DNA of 13,017 nucleotides, taken from CAYRCU01 sp964422865 (GTDB lineage Bacteria > Patescibacteriota > Microgenomatia > UBA8517). Shown piece after piece: positions 1-6,483 of this stretch. Each line of letters begins with the position of its first letter. Positions within the stretch are counted from its first letter, which is position 1. The stretch lies in NCBI GenBank assembly GCA_964422865.1, contig CAYRCU010000018.1, forward strand, positions 1 through 13,017. Direction: 5' to 3'. Under the pieces are notes generated by a model, which saw only the letters and a list, made by a program, of their open reading frames with translations, ran no database searches and was not told the DNA's origin. Position numbers and translations under genes: made by a program.

Positions 1-1394
1 ATTGTGAGACTTGTGATGTCGCTTATGGATTTTTTATCAATAGTTATGCTTAGGGATTCTTTCTTTAGTCTTGTGCCTTTGCATTCGGGACAGATTACTT
101 TTTTCATGTAATGTTCTATCCAGGTGCGAACATGATCAGAGGTTGTTTCTTGGTGGTGACGGGTTAGCTCCCCCATGACACCTTCGAATGTTTTATATAT
201 TTGTGTTAACTTACCCTTTTTGTTTGTGCCGTCGACTTTGTAGATTTTTTTGCCCGTGCCCTTGAGAATGATATCCAGCTTATTTTTCGCTAGGTTTTTG
301 ATTGGCAGTTGAGGGTTGATGTTGTTTTCTTTACATACAGCAAGTATCAAGCGAGAGAACCACGTGTCTTGTTCGAAGATTGTGGCGTATGGGATTATTC
401 CCCCTTCTTTGATACTTAGTTCGGGAGCTATGATGAGGGTTGGATCAATTTCTTGAATTACTCCCAGGCCTGTACAGTTTGGACATGCACCGTGAGGGGA
501 GTTGAATGAGAAAGTGCGTGGTTCGATTTCTGGAATTTGAATATTGTCTTTGGGACAGGAAAAGCGCTCTGAAAAAAGATTGTCGGACATTTTTTGAGGG
601 TTTGACGGAATGGTAAAGCCTGCATCCAATATTTGAGAGAAAATGACAAGGCCGTTTGAGAGCTTAAGAGCTTTTTCTATTGAATCTGTTAGACGACTTT
701 GGAGGTTTTTTAGAAAGGTTGGGTTTTTAAGATCGGAAAAGGATATTGAGATTCTATCTACAACGGCTTCGATTGTGTGTTTGTTTGTTTTAATGAGAAG
801 AAAATCTTCGTTTAATTCTTTTACCTTGCCGTCAACACGAATTCTTTGGAAACCTTTTGAGCGGAGATTTTCAAAGAGAGAGTTGAATTCACCTTTTTTA
901 TCTTTAACAACCGGAGAGAGGATGAGAAAACGTGCAACCTTGCTCTTTTTTGTTTCTTTTTTAATTAGGTCAGTTGCGTGTATGATTATTTGGTCTATGG
1001 ATTGTGTTGATATTTCTTTGCCACAGATTGGGCAATGAGGATGTCCGATGCGTGCAAAGAGAAGCCTTAGATAATCGTATATTTCGGTGACTGTGCCGAC
1101 CGTTGAGCGCGGATTGTGGGAAACTGTTTTTTGGTCGATGGATATTGCGGGAGATAGCCCTTCAATTAAATCAACATCGGGCTTTCCCATTATGCCCAGG
1201 AATTGTCTTGCATATGAAGACAGGCTTTCCACATATCGCCTTTGGCCCTCGGCGTAGATTGTGTCGAAGGCGAGTGAGCTTTTTCCGCTACCGCTGACTC
1301 CAGTGAAGCAAATCAGTTTATTTTTGGGAAGGTCAAGGTTGATGTTTTTTAGATTATGTTCTCTTGCTCCCCTTATTTTAATTTTATAGTTCAT
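1..1394 (-). CDS. uvrA: UvrA, excinuclease ABC subunit A (5' part, cut by window edge)
   Basis: UvrA is the damage-sensing ABC-type ATPase of nucleotide excision repair; it dimerises and loads UvrB on damaged DNA. The frame is open from an ATG at 1394 to the window edge, giving about 464 of the usual roughly 940 residues. The N-terminus has the UvrA signature, with Walker A GVSGSGKS at residues 32-39 followed by the typical EGQRRYVESLSSYARQFLG segment. A CPIC pair lies at 121-124. The first zinc-module region reads C280-P-K-D283 and then C304-P-N-C307, so one of the four classical cysteines is Asp. A further CPEC pair at 435-438 (ICPECKGTRL) belongs to the next conserved region. The gene lies 82 bp downstream of uvrB on the same strand and has its own promoter-like site. 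No Shine-Dalgarno sequence precedes the ATG. Family assignment is very secure; only the N-terminal half is visible. Confidence 0.97.
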   Translation of the reverse strand, partial: MNYKIKIRGAREHNLKNINLDLPKNKLICFTGVSGSGKSSLAFDTIYAEGQRRYVESLSSYARQFLGIMGKPDVDLIEGLSPAISIDQKTVSHNPRSTVGTVTEIYDYLRLLFARIGHPHCPICGKEISTQSIDQIIIHATDLIKKETKKSKVARFLILSPVVKDKKGEFNSLFENLRSKGFQRIRVDGKVKELNEDFLLIKTNKHTIEAVVDRISISFSDLKNPTFLKNLQSRLTDSIEKALKLSNGLVIFSQILDAGFTIPSNPQKMSDNLFSERFSCPKDNIQIPEIEPRTFSFNSPHGACPNCTGLGVIQEIDPTLIIAPELSIKEGGIIPYATIFEQDTWFSRLILAVCKENNINPQLPIKNLAKNKLDIILKGTGKKIYKVDGTNKKGKLTQIYKTFEGVMGELTRHHQETTSDHVRTWIEHYMKKVICPECKGTRLKKESLSITIDKKSISDITSLT

Positions 1395-1418
1395 TTTAAG
1401 TTTTTTGAAACAAGAATC

Positions 1419-1427
1419 AGTATATCA
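1419..1427 (-). promoter_or_regulatory. Extended -10 promoter for uvrA, with a possible LexA half-site
   Basis: Reading the minus strand, TGATATACT (TGn followed by TATACT) is a near-consensus extended -10 box ending 24 nt before the uvrA ATG, which predicts a leader of about 18 nt. The region 17 nt upstream (AATACA) is a poor -35, as is common with extended -10 promoters. The bases ACTGATTC overlapping the box match one half of the palindrome found in front of lexA; the other half does not match. The rest of the 82-bp uvrB-uvrA gap shows no hairpin terminator. This is a pattern-based prediction. Confidence 0.5.
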
Positions 1428-1476
1428 GAAAAATCAAGGTATGTATTGGGGTTTTATTTGGGTGATTTGAAGGGGC

Positions 1477-3492
1477 TTAGGTATCAAGTTTTCTTATTTT
1501 ATCCCTTATTTTGATTGCCAGTTCAAAGTTAAGATCATTTGCAGCCAGTCTCATTTCGCGCTTTAGGTTTTTGATTAATCGTTTTTTGTCCATTGGAGTT
1601 AAGTTGTCAATATTTATGTCAGGCAAACTTAAAAGGGTTTTTCTACTTTTACCGAATACTCCGATTATTGTTTCCTCTTTGTCTCGTCCTATTAAAGTTT
1701 CTCTAATCGGCTTTACAATTTTTTTAGGTGTTATGTTGTACTTTTTGTTTATTTTAAGTTGATATTTTCGCCTTCTTCGCACCTCTTTTAATGCGCGCTC
1801 AATTGAACCGGTGATTGTATCCGCGTATAAAATCACTTCTCCTTCAATGTGTCTGGCTGCCCTACCCATTGTTTGGATTAGTGTTACATCGTTTCTCAGG
1901 AACCCTTCTTTGTCTGCGTCCAGAATAGCTACCAGGGATACTTCGGGAAGATCCAATCCTTCGCGGAGAAGGTTTATTCCGATGATTGCGTCATATTTGC
2001 CTCTTCTTAAGTCTTCGAGTGTGTCGGATCTGTCTAGAGTTTTTATGTCGGAATGGAGGTATTGTGCTTTTATTCCCTGATTTATTAAGTAATCTGAAAT
2101 GTCCTCAGCTGTTTTTTTTGTAAGAGTTGTGACGAGTGTTCTTTGACCCTTTTTACTGCGTTTTTTTATTTCTTCGATGCAGTCTTGTATTTGATCTTTG
2201 GTTGGACGAATTTCGACTTTGGGATCGGGGATCCCGGTTGGGCGAAGGAGCTGTTCGACTATGTTCTTTTTCCCCGCTATTGAAAGCTCCCAGTCGGATG
2301 GGGTTGCTGAGGTTGCGATGAAACGAGGGATTAGCCGCATGAATTCCTCGAATTTTAAAGGACGGTTGTCGAGTGCTGAGGGAAGCCTGAAGCCATGGTC
2401 GATTAGAGTTTGTTTTCTGCTTTGGTCGCCTGCATGCATCCCTCTTATTTGTGGGAATGTCATGTGTGATTCGTCTACAACCAAAAGCCAGTTGTTTCCA
2501 AAGGATTCATTGAAATAGCTTATTAGAGTATGGGGCGGGTCGCCCGGCATGCGGCCGTCAAAGTATCGTGAGTAGTTTTCTATTCCCTTGGTGTATCCGA
2601 GCTCTTCTATCATTTCCAAGTCATAGGTAACCTTTTGTTTTAGTCGGTGGGCTTCCAGACTTTTTCCTTTTGTTTTGAGTTCTTGGATTCTTTTTTGGAG
2701 ATCTTTGCGGATTTCTCTAAATATCTTTTTGTTTTTTGCAGGATTTGTGATGAAGTGTTTTGAGGGATAGAGAATAAATTTTTTGAGATTCTCAAGTATT
2801 TTGCCTGTGACAGGATGAATTAAATTGATTGTGTTGATAGAATTTTCCGAAAGCTCAATGTTTACCGCGTTATCCGTGTATGCCGGAAAAATGGAGATTG
2901 TGTCACCTGTTATTCTAAATGTTCCTCTGGAAATATTGAAATCGGCTCTTTCGTACTGTAGAGACAGAAGCTCGTTTATGAGTTCTTCACGACTTGTCTT
3001 TTGACCCTTTTCTAAAGTAAGAACGAAGTTGCCGTATTCGACGGGAGATCCGATGTTATAAATGCAAGAAACGGAAGCTATAACTATGCAATCTTTTCGT
3101 GTTAATAGATTAGCTGTTGTTTGAAGGCGGAGTTTGTCGATTAGTTCGTTTATGCTGGAATCTTTTTCAATGTATGTATCTGTTGAGGGAATGTACGCTT
3201 CGGGTTGATAATAATCGTAGTATGAAACGAAGTAATTTACCGAGTTTTGAGGGAAAAATTCGCGGAATTCCTGGTAGAGTTGGGCTGCCAGGGTTTTGTT
3301 GTGAGAAATAATCAGCGTTGGCATTTGAAGTTTTTCAATTACATTTGCGATGGTGAAAGTTTTTCCCGATCCTGTGACTCCCAATAGCACCTGATATTTT
3401 TGATTTTTGCTTATTCCTTTTACAAGTGACCTTATAGCTGCAATTTGATCCAATACGGGTTTGAAGTTTGATTTGAGAGTGAATTTGCTCAC
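1477..3492 (-). CDS. uvrB: UvrB, excinuclease ABC subunit B
   Basis: UvrB is the central helicase-like component of nucleotide excision repair: UvrA loads it, it verifies the lesion, and it recruits UvrC for incision. The 671-residue protein is full length (E. coli UvrB is 673). Visible motifs in order are Walker A GVTGSGKT at 38-45, the damage-probing beta-hairpin region YFVSYYDYYQPEAYIP at about 87-102, Walker B VVDESH at 338-343 followed by MTFPQIRGMHAGDQSRK, motif ATSATPSDWE at about 393-402, helicase motifs TLVTTLTKKTAED and GINLLREGLDLPEVSLVAILDADKEGFLR, and QTMGRAARH. A C-terminal UVR motif (about 635-670) binds UvrC/UvrA. The start is a GTG placed 6 nt after a TAAAAT box, so the mRNA may be leaderless. 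It diverges from lexA, which suggests SOS control, and uvrA follows on the same strand. Confidence 0.98.
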   Translation of the reverse strand: MSKFTLKSNFKPVLDQIAAIRSLVKGISKNQKYQVLLGVTGSGKTFTIANVIEKLQMPTLIISHNKTLAAQLYQEFREFFPQNSVNYFVSYYDYYQPEAYIPSTDTYIEKDSSINELIDKLRLQTTANLLTRKDCIVIASVSCIYNIGSPVEYGNFVLTLEKGQKTSREELINELLSLQYERADFNISRGTFRITGDTISIFPAYTDNAVNIELSENSINTINLIHPVTGKILENLKKFILYPSKHFITNPAKNKKIFREIRKDLQKRIQELKTKGKSLEAHRLKQKVTYDLEMIEELGYTKGIENYSRYFDGRMPGDPPHTLISYFNESFGNNWLLVVDESHMTFPQIRGMHAGDQSRKQTLIDHGFRLPSALDNRPLKFEEFMRLIPRFIATSATPSDWELSIAGKKNIVEQLLRPTGIPDPKVEIRPTKDQIQDCIEEIKKRSKKGQRTLVTTLTKKTAEDISDYLINQGIKAQYLHSDIKTLDRSDTLEDLRRGKYDAIIGINLLREGLDLPEVSLVAILDADKEGFLRNDVTLIQTMGRAARHIEGEVILYADTITGSIERALKEVRRRRKYQLKINKKYNITPKKIVKPIRETLIGRDKEETIIGVFGKSRKTLLSLPDINIDNLTPMDKKRLIKNLKREMRLAANDLNFELAIKIRDKIRKLDT

Positions 3493-3498
3493 GGGGTG

Positions 3499-3527
3499 AT
3501 TTTACACCACCCGAAAGTAATCCGAAA
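3499..3527 (-). promoter_or_regulatory. uvrB promoter, predicted leaderless start
   Basis: On the minus strand a TAAAAT -10 box (3504-3499) is followed by exactly six bases (CACCCC) and the uvrB GTG, which would place the transcription start on the start codon. The -35 at 17-bp spacing, TTTCGG, is weak. The -10 box lies between the arms of a small inverted repeat, GGGTG at 3494-3498 and CACCC at 3508-3512, a possible operator. There is no Shine-Dalgarno sequence. Seen directly: the motifs and spacings. Inferred: promoter function. Confidence 0.5.
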
Positions 3528-3547
3528 TGGTTAAAAAAGTTGTTGGA

Positions 3548-3567
3548 GAATGAGTATTGACTTATTC
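3548..3567. promoter_or_regulatory. Candidate LexA operator (SOS box) in the uvrB-lexA gap
   Basis: The 20-mer GAATGAGTATTGACTTATTC is an interrupted palindrome: seven of ten base pairs are symmetric, giving GAATnAGTnnnnACTnATTC. It lies in the divergent uvrB-lexA gap and covers the lexA -35 box (3557-3562), an ideal place for autorepression. LexA proteins are dimers that bind such inverted repeats and usually repress their own gene. The sequence is not the Bacillus-type (CGAACnnnnGTTCG) or E. coli-type (CTGTn8ACAG) box. It could also help control uvrB, whose start is 56 bp away. This is the only full copy I found, so the consensus is unconfirmed. Confidence 0.55.
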
Positions 3568-3585
3568 GGGTTTTGTTAGTATTTT
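3557..3585 (+). promoter_or_regulatory. lexA promoter, predicted leaderless start
   Basis: TTGACT at 3557-3562 (5/6 to the -35 consensus), a 17-bp spacer and TATTTT at 3580-3585 form a good sigma70-type promoter. Six bases follow before the lexA ATG at 3592, so the expected +1 falls on the A of the start codon. The promoter is overlapped by the candidate LexA operator, consistent with autoregulation. No Shine-Dalgarno sequence fits in the space. Confidence 0.6.
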
Positions 3586-3591
3586 GTTTCT

Positions 3592-4218
3592 ATGGCACCT
3601 GTGGTTTACAGAAGGCAAAAACAAATTTTGGGTTTTATTAATCAGTATATCTCGGCTAACGGGGCGGCACCGACTCTTCGACAGATTGCTGATGCAATCG
3701 GAGTGAGTTCTTTGGCTACGGTTCATGAACATCTTCAGGTTTTGGAGAAAAAGAAACTTATTAAGAGAAGCCAGGGGAAGAGCAGATCGATAGAACTTAT
3801 CTCAAAAACTTTTGATTTGGGTGCTGAAAGGGCTGTGGATGTTCCGATTTTGGGATTTATAGCTGCCGGTGCTCCAATAGAGCCGTTTACCGATCCGAAT
3901 GCTTCAATCAGTATTCCTCCGGTTATGGTAACAAGTAAAAAGAGGGTTTTTGTGCTTCAGGTCAGGGGTGACAGTATGATTGAGGATCAAATAAGAGATG
4001 GAGATTTTGTGGTAATTGAGGAGACCAGCGAAGCACGGAATGGTGATACTGTGGTTGCTCTTTTAGATAATGGAATGGCTACGTTGAAAAAGTTTTTTAA
4101 AGAGGCTACGAGAATTAGATTGGAACCTGCCAATTCTACGATGTCCCCTATTTTTGTAAAAAATGTCAGAATTCAGGGGAAAGTTGTAGGGTTGATTAGA
4201 AGGTATGGTGTGAATTAG
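3592..4218 (+). CDS. lexA: LexA, SOS-response repressor
   Basis: LexA represses DNA-damage genes and inactivates itself by RecA-stimulated autocleavage. The 208-residue protein is of normal length (E. coli 202). The N-terminal winged helix-turn-helix spans about residues 5-70; the segment TLRQIADAIGVSSLATVHEH resembles the Bacillus-type LexA/DinR DNA-binding helix region. The cleavage site is the Ala-Gly pair A92-G93 (GFIAAGAPIEP). The catalytic dyad of the S24-type peptidase domain is present: S128 in GDSMIEDQIRDGD, and K166 in ATLKKF. The protein therefore looks fully cleavable. The ATG lies directly downstream of a -10 box, predicting leaderless translation, under a candidate LexA box. The VKOR-DHODH fusion gene follows after 8 bp and may be co-transcribed, which would place it under partial SOS control. 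Confidence 0.97.
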   Translation: MAPVVYRRQKQILGFINQYISANGAAPTLRQIADAIGVSSLATVHEHLQVLEKKKLIKRSQGKSRSIELISKTFDLGAERAVDVPILGFIAAGAPIEPFTDPNASISIPPVMVTSKKRVFVLQVRGDSMIEDQIRDGDFVVIEETSEARNGDTVVALLDNGMATLKKFFKEATRIRLEPANSTMSPIFVKNVRIQGKVVGLIRRYGVN

Positions 4219-4226
4219 AATGCCTT

Positions 4227-5780
4227 GTGAATAAGAGCAGTTTGTTTTTACTTACGTTTTTGGGTGTTTTGGATTCTGCGTATTTGACTTGGGATCACTT
4301 TAGCCCTTCAAATGCTTATTGTGGAGTTGGTTTTTTTAGTACATGCAATAGAGTTCTTAGTAGTAGTTACTCAGAGATTGTCGGTGTTCCTTTAGCTTTG
4401 ATTGGACTTATTCACTATATTTCTCTGTTTCTGTTTTTGTTCCTTTCTGTTAGAAGCAGAAAGAGGGTTTGGAGATACTTGGTGATTTGGGAAAGTTTTG
4501 TTGGGTTTGTTGCTTCTTTGTATTTTGTGTTTTTGATGATTTTTGTAATTCATGCAGGATGTTTGTACTGCTTTGGGTCTGCTGTTATTAGTTTTTTAAT
4601 TTTTGTTATTGTGTTGAGATTGTTTAGAGAGGATAGGAAGAGAATTTTTGTTGTTGTAACAGGAGTTTTATATAGAAAAGCGGTTAAACCTTTTCTTTTC
4701 TCTATCAGTGCTGACAAAGTGCACGAGCTTGTGGTGAACTTGGGAAGTATTATTGGGAAAATTGGGTATGTGAAAAGAGTATGTTTGTATTTTTATGAAT
4801 TTAATGACAGAGCGTTGGAGCAGAGAATTGCCGGGATAGATTTTAAAAACCCAACAGGCCTTGCTGCCGGATTTGATTACGATGGTAAATTACCCCTATT
4901 TTTGCCAAGTTTGGGCTTTGGATTTGGAACGGTTGGAACTGTTACGAATATGGAATATGAGGGCAATCCTCCGCCAAGGCTTGGGAGACTTCCGAAGTCT
5001 AGAAGTCTTCTTGTGAACAAGGGCTTTAAAAGTTCTGGTGCTAGTGCTGTTATAGATAGGTTGGAAGGCAAAGAATTTGTGTATCCTGTCGGAATAAGTA
5101 TTGGAAGGAGCAACTCGACGAAATTGAAGACTCAGAAGGAAAGTGTATTTGATATTGTTAGTACATTTGAAGCTTTTGAAAAATCTGAAGTTGGACATAG
5201 TTATTATGAGTTGAATGTCAGTTGTCCAAATTTAATTCATTCCGGTTCGGTTGAGTTTTATACACCCAAAAAACTTGAGGCGCTGCTTATTGCGATTGAT
5301 AACCTGAAATTAAAAAAACCCGTGTTTGTGAAAATGCCCATAGGGAGAACAGATCGCGAGGTTCTTTTAATGCTTGAAGTTATTTCAAAGCACTCTCCGG
5401 TTGGGGTTATCATCGGAAATTTACAGGAAGATAGGAGTAATACGGCTTTTGATAAAAGGGAAATAAAAGCCGCTGGTAAGGGTAATTTTAGCGGAATGCC
5501 TACTTTTAAACGTTCGAATGAGCTAATTGAGTTAACTTATAGGTACTTCGGAGACAAATTGGTGATAGTTGGTTGTGGAGGGATTTTTAGTGGAGAGGAC
5601 GCTTATAAAAAGATAAAGCTTGGCGCCAGCCTGGTTCAGTTTATTACGGCACTTGTGTTTGGTGGTCCCCAAACCGCTGCCCGAGTTAATATTGCACTTT
5701 TGGATTTGCTTCGAAAAGACGGCTTTAAAAATATCTCCGAAGCTGTTGGAGTGGATGTAGCCGGAGACGGGAAACTGTAA
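4227..5780 (+). CDS. VKOR membrane domain fused to a dihydroorotate-dehydrogenase-like flavin domain
   Basis: The frame is one uninterrupted 517-residue ORF with a GTG start 8 bp after lexA. Residues 1-135 are a complete VKOR domain: four hydrophobic helices (about 5-22, 52-75, 84-108, 112-133), the loop cysteines C32 and C40 (CNRVLSSSYSEIVGVPLALIG follows), and the active CxxC C112-L-Y-C115. VKOR oxidises thiols and passes the electrons to quinone. Residues 150-517 resemble class 2 (membrane, quinone-linked) dihydroorotate dehydrogenase: an N-terminal helical region (SADKVHELVVNLGS), NPTGLAAGFD at 208-217, GTVT and GNPPPRLGRLP at about 237-256, ELNVSCPN at 328-335, K369, N398, and GCGGIFSGEDAYKKIKLGAS with the FMN-phosphate loop. 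The catalytic base position is C333, as in class 1 enzymes, and the usual Lys after GFD is Tyr218. Basic loops (SVRSRKR, REDRKR) predict periplasmic VKOR cysteines and a cytoplasmic flavin domain. The substrate is uncertain; dihydroorotate is the default guess. Confidence 0.88.
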   Translation: MNKSSLFLLTFLGVLDSAYLTWDHFSPSNAYCGVGFFSTCNRVLSSSYSEIVGVPLALIGLIHYISLFLFLFLSVRSRKRVWRYLVIWESFVGFVASLYFVFLMIFVIHAGCLYCFGSAVISFLIFVIVLRLFREDRKRIFVVVTGVLYRKAVKPFLFSISADKVHELVVNLGSIIGKIGYVKRVCLYFYEFNDRALEQRIAGIDFKNPTGLAAGFDYDGKLPLFLPSLGFGFGTVGTVTNMEYEGNPPPRLGRLPKSRSLLVNKGFKSSGASAVIDRLEGKEFVYPVGISIGRSNSTKLKTQKESVFDIVSTFEAFEKSEVGHSYYELNVSCPNLIHSGSVEFYTPKKLEALLIAIDNLKLKKPVFVKMPIGRTDREVLLMLEVISKHSPVGVIIGNLQEDRSNTAFDKREIKAAGKGNFSGMPTFKRSNELIELTYRYFGDKLVIVGCGGIFSGEDAYKKIKLGASLVQFITALVFGGPQTAARVNIALLDLLRKDGFKNISEAVGVDVAGDGKL

Positions 5781-5784
5781 GCGG

Positions 5785-5813
5785 TTGCTATGTGAGAGAC
5801 TGTGGTTTAGAAT
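5785..5813 (+). promoter_or_regulatory. dedA promoter, predicted leaderless start
   Basis: TTGCTA at 5785-5790, a 17-bp spacer and TAGAAT at 5808-5813 make a plausible sigma70-type promoter in the 40-bp gap after the fusion gene. Seven bases separate the -10 box from the ATG at 5821, so transcription should begin on or one base before the start codon. This supports ATG 5821 over the in-frame TTG at 5785, which is itself the -35 box. No Shine-Dalgarno sequence is present. Confidence 0.5.
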
Positions 5814-5820
5814 TACCTTC

Positions 5821-6483
5821 ATGCATGGTTTATTTGATCTTAAAGAAATAATTAGCGCTTTTGGGTATGTGGGACTTTTTGGTATAGTTTTTGCCGAGAG
5901 CGGACTTTTGTTCGGTTTTTTTCTTCCCGGGGACAGTCTTCTTGTAACTGCCGGGCTTCTTGCGAGCCAAGATTTTTTTAGAATTGAGTATTTACTGATC
6001 ATGCTTTCAGTGGCTGCCGTGAGTGGAGACAGTGTTGGATATTGGTTTGGAAAAAAGGTTGGTCCTAAAATATTTAGACGAGAAAAGTCTCTTTTTTTTG
6101 ATAAAAAACATTTGGAAAGAAGTCATAAGTTTTATGAGAAATATGGAGGAAAGACAATTTTGATTGCAAGATTTGTGCCGATTGTGAGGACTTTTGCTCC
6201 GATTGTTGCTGGTGTTGGCGAAATGAATTATAGGAAGTTTATATCATATAATGTGTTCGGTGGAATATTTTGGGTATTTGGGATGCTTCTTTTGGGTTAT
6301 TTTTTGGGGAACGTTATGCCCGATGTGGATAAATATTTGATGCCCCTTATTGCACTTATTGTATTTCTTTCTCTTTTGCCTCCGATGGTTGAGTATTACA
6401 GGGAGAATAAAGGGAAGATACTTTCTAATTTTTATGAAATGTTTACGAGGTTTGTGAAACGGGTTCCTTTGGGCGAAGATTGA
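5821..6483 (+). CDS. DedA-family (SNARE-associated/VTT domain) membrane protein
   Basis: DedA-family proteins are inner-membrane proteins linked to lipid-carrier recycling and membrane homeostasis; members of the wider family flip undecaprenyl phosphate or other lipids. The 220-residue protein has the usual family length. It carries the re-entrant signature FAESGLLFGFFLPGDSLL at about residues 24-41 (conserved E and PGD) and the second signature RFVPIVRTFAPIVAGVGEM (R-x-x-P-x-x-R) in the middle. Further hydrophobic helices follow (about 128-150 and 162-180), with a basic C-terminus ending in KRVPLGED. The exact substrate cannot be read from sequence. The ATG at 5821 was chosen because the protein family starts there and a promoter ends 7 nt upstream; a TTG start 12 codons earlier is possible but unlikely. 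The 3' end overlaps the convergent eno gene by 41 bp. Confidence 0.93.
   Translation: MHGLFDLKEIISAFGYVGLFGIVFAESGLLFGFFLPGDSLLVTAGLLASQDFFRIEYLLIMLSVAAVSGDSVGYWFGKKVGPKIFRREKSLFFDKKHLERSHKFYEKYGGKTILIARFVPIVRTFAPIVAGVGEMNYRKFISYNVFGGIFWVFGMLLLGYFLGNVMPDVDKYLMPLIALIVFLSLLPPMVEYYRENKGKILSNFYEMFTRFVKRVPLGED

Noticed and set aside
458..649. Apparent frameshift or separate small gene within uvrA
   Set aside because: Translating the uvrA frame through this stretch gives continuous UvrA sequence (zinc module and FSFNSPHGACPNC); the other open frame is a shadow.
643..1038. 131-codon open frame on the plus strand
   Set aside because: It lies wholly inside uvrA on the other strand, its translation has no family-like motif, and the uvrA frame is unbroken with clear conserved motifs.
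1395..1476. Rho-independent terminator between uvrB and uvrA
   Set aside because: I see no GC-rich hairpin followed by a T-run in the uvrB direction.
4220..4234. ATG 2 bp after the lexA stop as a start for the next gene
   Set aside because: It is in another frame and stops after four codons; the GTG at 4227 opens the VKOR-DHODH frame.
4600..4690. Internal start giving an independent DHODH gene
   Set aside because: An in-frame GTG exists in the last VKOR helix and an AGGAG lies at about 4662, but no in-frame start codon follows that AGGAG at usable distance, and the frame is continuous with VKOR.
5532..6002. 156-codon minus-strand frame across the VKOR-DHODH/dedA junction
   Set aside because: It is antisense to the well-conserved DHODH C-terminus and DedA N-terminus and shows no recognisable domain.
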